Shown: piece by piece, positions 18,634 through 27,256 of the stretch
Position numbering within the stretch: position 1 is the stretch's first letter
Layout: every line of letters starts with the position of its first letter
NCBI GenBank assembly: GCA_020726135.1
Contig: DYTE01000008.1
Coordinates: 1 to 43,147, forward strand
DNA length: 43,147 bases
Reading direction: 5' to 3'
DNA from: Rickettsia conorii
GTDB taxonomy: Bacteria > Pseudomonadota > Alphaproteobacteria > Rickettsiales > Rickettsiaceae
Translations under genes and position numbers: made by a program
The notes under the pieces: generated by a model
The model's database searches: none
Told to the model about the DNA's origin: nothing
What the model saw: only the letters and a program-made list of their open reading frames with translations

Positions 18634-20320
18634 CTTCTCCTGTTGTTGTAATTTCGATTTCATTTGGATCATGTGCAGTTACTTCTGCTGTATTATTAAA
18701 ATCATTTTCATCGAATATATTTTCTGGCTCTAGTATAATTTTTTCATAATTATCAATTAAAGTTACTAATTCCTCAGATGTAATATTAGATGTTACATTC
18801 TTAAAAATATACTCAAAGAATTTATGAAGATCTTGCTCTATATTTTCTCCATTGGATAATTTTTCTTGTATTTTTTGAGCAAATAAAGTTTTTCCAAAAT
18901 TTTGATCAGTGACTATTTTAATTAATATATCTTTGTCTTTAATTATTGGACTGTTTTTAAGAGTTGCAATTTCTTTTTGTTTATCAGTAATATTATTATT
19001 AAATCTTTGAATTATTAATTCTTTATTATTTAGTGATTGTTCTGATTTAAAATATTTCAAGTCTTTTTCTAAATCTTTAAATTCTTTTACCTTTTTATTT
19101 ATTTCCGATATTTGTAGTTTATATCTTTCAGCAAAAAACTTTATTATTGGTTTAGAAATTTCTTGCACTGGATGATGAATATTAAAATATTTTATAGCTA
19201 TTTGAATATTATATTCTTCGAAATGTTTTTTAGAAAAAATTTCATCTTTAGGGCTGATTTTTATAAAATCTTTAAGAGCTTTTATGTCTTCATCAGATAA
19301 TTTATTCTCTTGAGACAGTTGAAATAATGCAATAATAAAATCTTTATCTAATATTGCTAAATTAGTTTCTGAAAATTTATCTTTAACAAATTCTATAAAT
19401 TCTTGTAAATTATTATCAATAAATTCTAAAAATTCTTTGTTTGATGAATGAATAACTAACATTCTGAAAATATTTATTCCAATAATATTGGTAACATCAT
19501 TAAACTCATCACTTTTAAATATTGCTTCAATTATTTCTTTATTTTGAGATTCTGAATATAATTGATCATAATTTGGCTCTTCTGATGTTGTTAATTTTAC
19601 ATATTGTTCTTTGAATAGAATGAGATCTTCTGAAAACTTTTCTACTAGTTCTTTATTTGGGTTTGTTGATTTTATTTTATGAAATTCTTGAATTTTGCTA
19701 TTAATAGATGAAAGGAATTCTTTTACATCACAGATATTTTGATCAGATAGTTTGTATGTCACTTCAGATAATTTTGTTAATAGTTTATTTACTTCTTTAT
19801 CTAGATCTTGCAAAATAGTTTTTATCTTTTTTCGTTTTGTAGCTAGATGCAATTTCAATAATGATTCTAATGTAGAGCCCATTTGTATAGGTGAATTCTT
19901 TAATAATAGTATTAATTTGTCTAAATTAATATTATCCTGTACAAAATCGTTAAAAGCATATTGTTTAGAACAAGCAATTTTTCGAAGTATTATTTTTTTA
20001 TTTGTATATTCAAAACACACTTGCCTTGTTGAAAATTGTTCTGCTATTTGTTTTATATTATCAGGAGTAATTATAACATTAGGAGTTAATTTGTAAATAT
20101 TCAACGCATTTATAAAATAATTGCACCATTTTTCAAGGTGAGATAAAACTTCGCTTGTATTCTCAAATTTATTATCTTTATCATTTTCTATTTTAGATTT
20201 TATAGATTCAAACTCATCATCTATTTTCTTAAAATATGTTTCAGTTTTTTCTATTTTTTCTTTTTGAGTATCTTGTAATTTTTTAGATTCTGCTATAAAT
20301 TCTTCTAATTTTATATTCAA
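18620..20320 (-). CDS. Large charged coiled-coil protein of unknown function
   Basis: A 566-residue protein I do not recognise. It is rich in Lys, Glu, Asn and Ile, has no signal peptide or membrane segment, and has many heptad-like stretches, for example residues 1-55 (LQDTQKEKIEKTETYFKKID), about 165-205 and about 410-450 (INKKVKEFKDLEKDLKYFKS). The C-terminal 35 residues are acidic (EITTTGEAGPF at the end). The final three residues and the stop come from the 29-bp repeat. Large helical proteins of this kind in intracellular bacteria are often secreted effectors or surface proteins, but nothing here proves that. It is convergent with holA and divergent from the toxin-antitoxin operon. Confidence 0.75.
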   Translation of the reverse strand: MNIKLEEFIAESKKLQDTQKEKIEKTETYFKKIDDEFESIKSKIENDKDNKFENTSEVLSHLEKWCNYFINALNIYKLTPNVIITPDNIKQIAEQFSTRQVCFEYTNKKIILRKIACSKQYAFNDFVQDNINLDKLILLLKNSPIQMGSTLESLLKLHLATKRKKIKTILQDLDKEVNKLLTKLSEVTYKLSDQNICDVKEFLSSINSKIQEFHKIKSTNPNKELVEKFSEDLILFKEQYVKLTTSEEPNYDQLYSESQNKEIIEAIFKSDEFNDVTNIIGINIFRMLVIHSSNKEFLEFIDNNLQEFIEFVKDKFSETNLAILDKDFIIALFQLSQENKLSDEDIKALKDFIKISPKDEIFSKKHFEEYNIQIAIKYFNIHHPVQEISKPIIKFFAERYKLQISEINKKVKEFKDLEKDLKYFKSEQSLNNKELIIQRFNNNITDKQKEIATLKNSPIIKDKDILIKIVTDQNFGKTLFAQKIQEKLSNGENIEQDLHKFFEYIFKNVTSNITSEELVTLIDNYEKIILEPENIFDENDFNNTAEVTAHDPNEIEITTTGEAGPF

Positions 20321-20473
20321 ACTCCTTAAAGCTTTATTAAAAATTTATATAATTTCTTAAGATTTATGTAATATTCATTATTAACGATAGCATTATAACC
20401 ATATAAATATAAAAAGTAAATAATATTTGTGAATAAATTTAAAAATTCTTAAAATAAATTAATTATTAAATAA

Positions 20474-20501
20474 TTGACAGAATATAGCTATATTGTAGAA
20501 T
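20474..20501 (+). promoter_or_regulatory. Near-consensus sigma-70 promoter with palindromic operator for the toxin-antitoxin operon
   Basis: TTGACA at 20474-20479 and TAGAAT at 20496-20501 are separated by 16 bp. The spacer contains a perfect 14-bp palindrome, AATATAGCTATATT, at 20481-20494. Toxin-antitoxin operons are normally repressed by the antitoxin binding such palindromes across the promoter. A purine-rich AAAGG lies just ahead of the antitoxin ATG. Confidence 0.7.
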
Positions 20502-20537
20502 GAAATTTATAAATAATTTTATACGTAAAGGTATTTA

Positions 20538-20789
20538 ATGGAAATCTATACAACAAGTCAAGCTAAAGATCATTTATTTGAGATAATGGAACATACGCAG
20601 GAATCTTGCAATCCAATATATATAGTTGGAAAAAATAATCAGGCTGTTCTTATTTCAGCCAAAGATTATAAAGCAATGATTGAAACTTTGCATATTATGT
20701 CGATACCAGGTCTAAAAAAATCAATCTTAAATTCTAGTAATGCACCATTAGAAGAATTTGTAAGTGAAATAGATTGGGATAATGTATAG
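20538..20789 (+). CDS. Phd/YefM-family antitoxin
   Basis: An 83-residue antitoxin. The N-terminal fold matches Phd/YefM: MEIYTTSQAKDHLFEIMEHT, then PIYIVGKNNQAVLISAKDYKAMIETL, which forms the DNA-binding dimer. The C-terminal tail (SSNAPLEEFVSEIDWDNV) is acidic and would wrap the toxin. The gene overlaps the toxin gene by 8 bp, so both are made together. The family is expected to repress its own promoter; the palindrome between -35 and -10 is the likely operator. Confidence 0.88.
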   Translation: MEIYTTSQAKDHLFEIMEHTQESCNPIYIVGKNNQAVLISAKDYKAMIETLHIMSIPGLKKSILNSSNAPLEEFVSEIDWDNV

Positions 20790-21048
20790 AATATTATTTT
20801 CTAGATTAGCTTTAAAAGATGCAGAGAAAATAAAAAAATCTAATTTGGATAAGAAATGTTCGCAATTGATAGAATTATTGAAGGTGAATCCATATAATCA
20901 TGTTCCGCCTTATGAACAATTAGTTGGTGATCTTAAAGGATTCTATTCTAGGCGTATTAATATTCAGCATAGATTAATTTATGAAGTTGATAATGAAAAT
21001 AAAATTATAAAAATATTGCGTATGTGGTCACATTATGAAGGAGTTTGA
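20782..21048 (+). CDS. yoeB: YoeB-family mRNA interferase toxin
   Basis: An 88-residue RelE-superfamily toxin, closest to YoeB, which cleaves mRNA in the ribosomal A site. The catalytic set of YoeB (Glu46, Arg65, His83, Tyr84 in E. coli) corresponds to Glu45, Arg64, His84 and Tyr85 here, in PPYEQLVGDLKGFYSRRIN, QHRLIYEV and WSHYEGV. All are intact, so the toxin may be active. It overlaps the antitoxin gene, and its stop lies 2 bp before the folC ATG, inside the folC translation initiation region. Confidence 0.88.
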   Translation: MYRILFSRLALKDAEKIKKSNLDKKCSQLIELLKVNPYNHVPPYEQLVGDLKGFYSRRINIQHRLIYEVDNENKIIKILRMWSHYEGV

Positions 21049-21050
21049 TT

Positions 21051-22343
21051 ATGAGATTACCACATTTTCCATTAGTACAATGGCGAGTCAATAATAAAAA
21101 AAATTTATCAAATATGTATGCTTTGCTTAATGGGCTTGGTAATCCTCATAAAAGATTACCACCTGTGGTTCATATTGCTGGAACTAATGGCAAAGGTTCA
21201 AGTCTTGCCTATCTTCAATCTATTTTTTCAAACGCTGGTTTCAAAGTTCATGCCTATAGCTCACCTCATTTGGTTGAATATAATGAGCGTATCGTAGTAA
21301 AAGGAGAAATGATTTCAGATGAATATTTATTTGAATTATGTGAAAGAACAAGAATTATCACTGAAGAATTAAAATTAGATCCAGGTTTTTTTGAAGCCAC
21401 AACAGCAATTGCATTTCTTGCTTTTTCTGAAATAGAAGCTGATATATTAATTTTAGAGACTGGTATTGGGGGGCTTCTTGATTCTACAAATGTCATTGAA
21501 TCTCCTATTGCTACATTAATTACACCTATTTCATTTGATCATATGGATTATTTGGGATATGATCTTGTTTCAATTGCATCTCAAAAAGCTGGTATTATAA
21601 AGGCTAATTCACCATGTGTGATCTCATCTCAAGTTGATATAATATATGAATATTTATTAAATAAATGCTACGAACTGAATGTCCCAGCTTTTTGCTATGA
21701 TTATGATTTTACAGTTCAAAAAACTGATAATGGATTTTTATATTTATCACAAAATATTAGTCATGAATTTCCTTTTCCTTCATTGCCTGGAGACCATCAA
21801 TTAATAAATGCAGGATCAGTTATTGCACTGATTAGTTTGATAAATAATCATTTTAATATCAACGTTAATTCTATGAAAGAAGGGCTTTTAAAAACTATTT
21901 GGCCAGCAAGAATTCAAAAAATAGATAAAAGTAAATATAGACATATTATATGTTCAGAAAATTTAAATATATGGGTAGATGGTGCACATAATAGTGCAGG
22001 AGCACAAGTTTTAGCATCATGGATAAAAGACAATTTTAATGAACCAGTATATTTAATTTTAGGTATGACAAAAAATAGAAATATTGAAGATTTTTGTTCT
22101 TATTTTAAAAATCTAGTTAATAAAATATTTACCGTTAAAGTTATGTCTGAAGCCAGTAGCTATAGCGCTGAAATATTAGAACAAAGAATTTCTAATATAG
22201 GTATTTTTGCTAAAAAATCTGATTCTATTGAAGATGCTATAAAAGAAATTAATTTGTTAGATGGTTCAAAAAATATTATTATTACTGGATCATTATTTTT
22301 AAGTTCTGACTTCTTAAGTTTGTTAAGAAATCAGAATAGCTAA
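21051..22343 (+). CDS. folC: Bifunctional dihydrofolate/folylpolyglutamate synthase
   Basis: FolC joins glutamate to dihydropteroate and lengthens the polyglutamate tail of folates. The 430-residue protein is a Mur-ligase relative. Its ATP loop is HIAGTNGKGSSLAYLQSIF (about 44-62), and YSSPHLVEYNERI, LILETGIGGLLDSTNV, SFDHMDYLG and WVDGAHNSAGAQVL are the expected substrate and metal motifs. A TTG at 21045 gives a longer frame, but ATG 21051 has a strong AAGGAG at 21038-21043, so it was chosen. That ribosome site lies in the last codons of yoeB, so folC is probably read from the toxin-antitoxin transcript. Confidence 0.93.
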   Translation: MRLPHFPLVQWRVNNKKNLSNMYALLNGLGNPHKRLPPVVHIAGTNGKGSSLAYLQSIFSNAGFKVHAYSSPHLVEYNERIVVKGEMISDEYLFELCERTRIITEELKLDPGFFEATTAIAFLAFSEIEADILILETGIGGLLDSTNVIESPIATLITPISFDHMDYLGYDLVSIASQKAGIIKANSPCVISSQVDIIYEYLLNKCYELNVPAFCYDYDFTVQKTDNGFLYLSQNISHEFPFPSLPGDHQLINAGSVIALISLINNHFNINVNSMKEGLLKTIWPARIQKIDKSKYRHIICSENLNIWVDGAHNSAGAQVLASWIKDNFNEPVYLILGMTKNRNIEDFCSYFKNLVNKIFTVKVMSEASSYSAEILEQRISNIGIFAKKSDSIEDAIKEINLLDGSKNIIITGSLFLSSDFLSLLRNQNS

Positions 22344-22358
22344 TGATTTATATATATT

Positions 22359-24182
22359 TTAATCTTCCACTTTTTTGGATGATCTTTTTCTATCAGTCGG
22401 ATTAAGTGCAGCTTTACGTAATCTTATGGATTTCGGAGTAACTTCAACTCTTTCATCATCTTGAATATAGCTTATCGCTTGTTCTAGATTCATAAGCATT
22501 GGCGGAGTAAGTCTGATAGCTTCATCTTTGGTTACAGAACGTACATTTGAAAGTTGTTTAGCTTTTAAAGGATTAACTTCTAAATCATTATCACGACTAT
22601 GTTCTCCAAGAATCATACCTTCATATACTTTTTCTCCTGGATTTATGAATAATTTACCTCTATCTTCCAAATTCCATAAAGCATATGCTACAGAATCACC
22701 GTCAGAATTAGAAATTAATACACCATTTCTTCTACCTTCAATCGCTCCTTTAAATGGTGCATATCCATAGAAAACACGGTTCATAACGCCTGTACCACGA
22801 GTTTCTGTTAAAAATTGTCCATGATAACCAATGAGTCCTCTTGATGGTCCATGAAATACTATTCTAGTTTTACCACCACCTGATGGTTTCATATCCATCA
22901 TTTCCGCTTTACGCAATGATAATGATTTTACTACAACACCTACATATTCCTCATCAACATCTATTTGAATCTCTTCGATAGGTTCCAGTTTTGATCCTTT
23001 TTCATCTATTTGAAATAATACTCTTGGACGGCTAATTGAAAGTTCAAAACCTTCTCGTCTCATAGTTTCAATTAATATACCAAGCTGTAATTCACCACGT
23101 CCTGCTACCTCATATGCATCATTATCAGCGGTATTTGATACTTTAATAGCAACATTACCTTCAATTTCACGCATCAAACGATCACCAATAACTCTTGAAG
23201 TAAGTTTAGAACCTTCCTTACCAGCAAGAGGTGAGTCATTTATAGAGAAGGTCATAGAAATTGTTGGTGGATCAATAGGTAGTGATGGTAAGGCTTTTAT
23301 TATTTCTGGTGCACAAATAGTGTCTGCAACAGCTGCATTTTGTATTCCTGCTATAGCTATTATATCACCAACTGATGCAAATTCTACAGGAATGCGATCA
23401 ATACCACGAAATGCGAGAATTTTGCTAACACGACCATTTTCAAGTAATTCACTATCACGACTTAGCACTTTTATCGCTTGATTAATTTTAACTGTTCCAC
23501 CATAAATACGCCCTGTTAAAACTCTTCCAAAATATGGATTATATTCACGAGTTGTAACAAGCATAGAAAATGGAGCATCAGGATCTCCAACAGGAGGAGC
23601 AACATGTTCAATAATCAAATCAAATAAACATGTTAAATCTTTTTGTTCATGATCCAAATCACGTACAGCAAGTCCAGCTCTACCTGATGTATAAACAATT
23701 GGGAAATCCAACTGTTCCTCAGTTGCATCAAGCGCTATAAATAATTCTAATACTTCATCTAAAACTTCATTTATTCTTCTATCTGGTCTATCTATTTTAT
23801 TAATCACAACAATTGGTTTTAAACCAAGTTTTAAAGCCTTGGATAGAACAAATTTTGTTTGAGGCATAACTCCTTCAGACGCATCAACAAGCAATACTAC
23901 GCCATCTACCATACTTAAAATACGTTCTACTTCACCACCAAAATCAGCATGACCTGGTGTATCAACAATATTTACGCAAATATTTTTCCACATAATAGAG
24001 GTACATTTAGCTAAAATCGTAATACCACGTTCACGCTCAAGATCGTTAGAGTCCATGACACGATCTGAAACTGTTTGATTTTCTCTAAAAGTACCACTTT
24101 GTTTTAACATAGTATCTACAAGAGTAGTTTTTCCATGGTCTACGTGCGCTATTATTGCTATATTGCGTAAGGATAATGACAT
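22359..24182 (-). CDS. typA: Ribosome-associated GTPase TypA/BipA
   Basis: A 607-residue translational GTPase that assists 50S assembly and stress responses. GTPase motifs are intact: G1 AHVDHGKTTLVDTM, G2 within RERGITILAKCTSI, G3 DTPGHADFGGEV and G4 VINKIDRPDRRINEV. EF-G-like domains III and V follow, with GRGELQLGILIETMRREGFE, then the TypA-specific C-terminal domain (TRGTGVMNRVFYGYAPFKG, KAKQLSNVRSVTKDEAIRL). The gene is convergent with folC, with only 15 bp between stops, and lies 116 bp downstream of the mevalonate operon on the same strand. Confidence 0.97.
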   Translation of the reverse strand: MSLSLRNIAIIAHVDHGKTTLVDTMLKQSGTFRENQTVSDRVMDSNDLERERGITILAKCTSIMWKNICVNIVDTPGHADFGGEVERILSMVDGVVLLVDASEGVMPQTKFVLSKALKLGLKPIVVINKIDRPDRRINEVLDEVLELFIALDATEEQLDFPIVYTSGRAGLAVRDLDHEQKDLTCLFDLIIEHVAPPVGDPDAPFSMLVTTREYNPYFGRVLTGRIYGGTVKINQAIKVLSRDSELLENGRVSKILAFRGIDRIPVEFASVGDIIAIAGIQNAAVADTICAPEIIKALPSLPIDPPTISMTFSINDSPLAGKEGSKLTSRVIGDRLMREIEGNVAIKVSNTADNDAYEVAGRGELQLGILIETMRREGFELSISRPRVLFQIDEKGSKLEPIEEIQIDVDEEYVGVVVKSLSLRKAEMMDMKPSGGGKTRIVFHGPSRGLIGYHGQFLTETRGTGVMNRVFYGYAPFKGAIEGRRNGVLISNSDGDSVAYALWNLEDRGKLFINPGEKVYEGMILGEHSRDNDLEVNPLKAKQLSNVRSVTKDEAIRLTPPMLMNLEQAISYIQDDERVEVTPKSIRLRKAALNPTDRKRSSKKVED

Positions 24183-24298
24183 TCGAATTAGCTCTATTAA
24201 TAATTATAAACATTCTTTGTATAGGATAATTCATTATATAATAAAAATTAAGAATTACAATTTTATTATATGTAAATTTAAAATCATAACAAATAATT

Positions 24299-25294
24299 CT
24301 ATAGAATTTTAAAAGGATTTGCAATTTCTATGGTTGGAAAAATATTTTTAACTATATGTGTATCTTTTTCTTGAAATAATAATTTCAAATTTGGACCAGC
24401 ATCTTGTGTAAAAAATAATTCCACCCCTTGTTTACGATGATTCCAAATTTTATGAATTATTTCAATTGTTGTCCCTTGACTATAGATAATAGAAGGTATT
24501 GCAGTTTGCATTAACGCATGCATTGCAAGAGAATTACTTTCTGCAATTTGTCCCAAATTATAAAAAGATTCTGTTTCTATTGCATATTTTATGTTATTTA
24601 GATCAGTTAATTGTTTATTAGGCCATAAAGAATAAAAAGGTGATGACAGAAGAGTCTGCTTCATAGCTTCTCTGGAACTAATTAATTTAGGTTGAGAATT
24701 AATCAATAATATTCCAACTCTTAAATTTTTCCATATTGATGGCAGTAATACACCAAAACTATCCATTCCATCATCTCTAATACCAGCATCCCATTCTACA
24801 AATCCATTAAACACAGATCTTGCTGCGCTTCCACTACCAAGCCTTGCTAATATAGATAAATGAGATGATGAAAGATGCCATCCATATAATTTATTTAAAG
24901 CCATAATCATAGAAGCAAAGCCACAAGCAGATGATGCAAGACCTGCGCTAATTGGTATATTGCTATTAATATTAATTTTAAATGAATTTTTTATTGGAAA
25001 TATAGATAAAAAATCTAATAATTTAATTGTAAAAGCTGAATTATTTGAAATTTTTTCCCTATTTAAAAATATTTCATTATAAGCTCCATCTATAATTTCA
25101 ATAATTGTTTCTGTTCCTAAATGCCCAAGTGATATTGAAAGACTAGATGTGATTGGTAAGTTTAATTCTTCATTTCTTTTGCCCCAATATTTACATAAAG
25201 CAACATTAGATGGTGCGAATATATCTACTTTTTCATATATTGGTTTTTTTATAATATTCCCTAATATTTTCTCAACTATTAATTTTTTATTCAT
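24299..25294 (-). CDS. mvaD: Diphosphomevalonate decarboxylase
   Basis: The last dedicated mevalonate enzyme, making isopentenyl diphosphate from diphosphomevalonate with ATP. The 331-residue GHMP-family protein shows APSNVALCKYWGKR at 27-40, diagnostic of this enzyme, followed by LPITSSLSISLG. The phosphate-binding loop is SAGLASSACGFASM (116-129). GSGSAARSVFNGFVEWDAG follows at about 153-171, and the C-terminal FTQDAGPNLKLL holds the catalytic Asp. It overlaps the preceding kinase gene by 8 bp. The N-terminus is about 20 residues longer than in many bacterial homologues. Confidence 0.95.
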   Translation of the reverse strand: MNKKLIVEKILGNIIKKPIYEKVDIFAPSNVALCKYWGKRNEELNLPITSSLSISLGHLGTETIIEIIDGAYNEIFLNREKISNNSAFTIKLLDFLSIFPIKNSFKININSNIPISAGLASSACGFASMIMALNKLYGWHLSSSHLSILARLGSGSAARSVFNGFVEWDAGIRDDGMDSFGVLLPSIWKNLRVGILLINSQPKLISSREAMKQTLLSSPFYSLWPNKQLTDLNNIKYAIETESFYNLGQIAESNSLAMHALMQTAIPSIIYSQGTTIEIIHKIWNHRKQGVELFFTQDAGPNLKLLFQEKDTHIVKNIFPTIEIANPFKIL

Positions 25295-26240
25295 ATATTA
25301 AACCATGGGAAGAAATAGATGTATTAATTAACTGTACATTTGAATCTTTAGGTAGAGAAATATTATGACATGACCCTAATCCCAGAACACAATCTCCAAG
25401 ACCTGATCCAGAAATTTTAGCACCATATATTGATTCACAAGAAGATAAAATATCAACTAATTCATTAAGTAATTTTGTAGCTACTCCAAAATTATTTAAT
25501 ATTTTATGTTGAATATTCATGATATTACCAAGTTCCTTTAAATTATTTTGCTTCAGATATTGAAAAGCTTTTAATGTAGTATTATCCATGATTTGATCAT
25601 AATTTGCAAAATTTTCTTTATCATAGATTCTAGCATTCTTAACATATTCAACTACATCTTTTGTGCTAGTCTTACTTCCAGAATATATTAATATTATTGG
25701 AATTATTGATTTAAATTTTTCTATTATATATGGTTCATTTTGAATATATCCTAGAATTCCTCCATAAAGACTTGCAGCAATATCAGCACCAGACCCACAA
25801 TTTTGTACTTTCCTAACTATTATTCTAGCTGTATGAAATATATCAATTTTATTATATATTCGTTTAGGATAACAAAATTTTTGAAATAAAGCCACTGCTG
25901 TAACTGTAATAGAAGCTGATGAACCAAGTCCTAATTGATTTGAAAAATCTGCAATAATTGATAATTCAAATCCATAACTTAATTGATTTCTAAAAAAAAA
26001 TATTGTCTCTAATATGAATGTGAATGGTTTTTGAGATTTTAATTTTTCAACTTCATTTAAGCTACATTCTAATTTACCAATATCTGAATCTATAATAATT
26101 TTAAAATCTTTTCGTGCTTTTAATGTAATTTTTATTCTTTTATCGATAGCAGCAACCATAGCATGTTTATTTTCTAATACAGAATGTTCGCCTAATAACA
26201 TTATTGTTCCAGGAGCTGAAGCACTATAAAAATTAGTCAT
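25287..26240 (-). CDS. GHMP kinase, probable phosphomevalonate kinase
   Basis: A 317-residue GHMP kinase. Motif 1 is SAPGTIMLLGEHSVLENKHA (7-26), motif 2 GLGSSASITVTAVAL (104-118), and the segment CGSGADIAASLYGGILGYI holds Asp153. The GSGxDIAASxYGG form resembles phosphomevalonate kinases (MvaK2) more than mevalonate kinases. Its place between a mevalonate kinase and the decarboxylase gene supports phosphorylation of phosphomevalonate as its job. GEHSVL in motif 1 is also compatible with a second mevalonate kinase, so the substrate is an inference. Overlaps of 4 bp upstream and 8 bp downstream show tight coupling. Confidence 0.7.
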   Translation of the reverse strand: MTNFYSASAPGTIMLLGEHSVLENKHAMVAAIDKRIKITLKARKDFKIIIDSDIGKLECSLNEVEKLKSQKPFTFILETIFFFRNQLSYGFELSIIADFSNQLGLGSSASITVTAVALFQKFCYPKRIYNKIDIFHTARIIVRKVQNCGSGADIAASLYGGILGYIQNEPYIIEKFKSIIPIILIYSGSKTSTKDVVEYVKNARIYDKENFANYDQIMDNTTLKAFQYLKQNNLKELGNIMNIQHKILNNFGVATKLLNELVDILSSCESIYGAKISGSGLGDCVLGLGSCHNISLPKDSNVQLINTSISSHGLIYE

Positions 26241-27256
26241 AATATATGCATACCTCTATGTGATATTTCTAATTTTTTATAATTATATTCTTTACATAGA
26301 GAAGATATATCAATATTACCTAATAATAAAATTGCTCCAGCATTATCACCATTTATAGCACCAGATCCACAGATTTTTGCTGATCCATTATTTTTTTCAA
26401 GATTTTTTATAAAAGATTGAATTTTATTTGGTACTACACCTATTTCTATTAATAATCTATGATTATATTTTATAGATTCATGCATCATATCAAGATCATG
26501 ATTTTTTAATGATTTTTCAAACATTTGAGTGACATTTCTAAATTTTTCTGCAATATTACTATTTTTAAAAATTTTTGTAACATGTGCAACAGCTTGTCCT
26601 GTAGTAGTCATTGGTTTTCCAGTTTGAATAATATGCATATCTATATTTTTTATATTTTTTTCTATGTTGTTATTACAACTAGCTCCTTTGTCAAATTTAA
26701 CGCAACCACCATATATTGCAAGATATATATCTATACCGCTTGAATATCCGTGTTGTAGATTTTCTATTTCTCTTGCTAAAGTAAAAAATTCTGTTTTATT
26801 AATATTAATTTTGAAAAAAAATTGAAGAGCTTGTAAAATACTCGTAATCAGAGCAGAAGAAGAGCCCATACTGCAACCAATAGCAATTTTAGATGATATT
26901 TCAATTTCAAATCCATGATTAATTGAAATTCCATATGTTTCTAAAAAATGAATAAAACTATATTCTAATAAATCGAGAGGATTATTTATAACATTTTCTA
27001 TAGGTAATTTATCTAACTTAAAAAGTTTATATTTTTTATCTATATTTAATTTTAGTAATTTTAAATCAGACAATGTTAATAATTCTGAATAATTGAAATT
27101 TACACTATGAAATAAAATTTTTGGATTTGAAACTGATGTTAATTTCAATGATATATAGTCATTAATTGCAACTGCAATTGCAGGCATTCCATATACTACA
27201 GAATGTTCACCAGACAAGATTAATTTTGCAGGAGATTTAGATATTAGAATAGTCAT
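26237..27256 (-). CDS. Mevalonate kinase
   Basis: A 339-residue GHMP kinase that would phosphorylate mevalonate. Motif 1 KSPAKLILSGEHSVVYGMPA (7-26) is characteristic of mevalonate kinase, including GEHSVVYG. Motif 2 is IGCSMGSSSALITS (126-139). HGYSSGIDIYLAIYGG (169-184) corresponds to the HGxPSGID motif with catalytic Asp176; a Ser replaces the usual Pro. The C-terminal motif 3 is AKICGSGAINGDNAGAILLL. The gene overlaps the HMG-CoA synthase and second kinase genes by 4 bp each. Confidence 0.85.
   Translation of the reverse strand: MTILISKSPAKLILSGEHSVVYGMPAIAVAINDYISLKLTSVSNPKILFHSVNFNYSELLTLSDLKLLKLNIDKKYKLFKLDKLPIENVINNPLDLLEYSFIHFLETYGISINHGFEIEISSKIAIGCSMGSSSALITSILQALQFFFKININKTEFFTLAREIENLQHGYSSGIDIYLAIYGGCVKFDKGASCNNNIEKNIKNIDMHIIQTGKPMTTTGQAVAHVTKIFKNSNIAEKFRNVTQMFEKSLKNHDLDMMHESIKYNHRLLIEIGVVPNKIQSFIKNLEKNNGSAKICGSGAINGDNAGAILLLGNIDISSLCKEYNYKKLEISHRGMHIL

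Noticed and set aside
19752-20096. 114-codon frame antisense to the coiled-coil protein
   Set aside because: The opposite frame is a continuous 566-residue gene with consistent composition; the shadow has no ribosome-binding site or recognisable motif.
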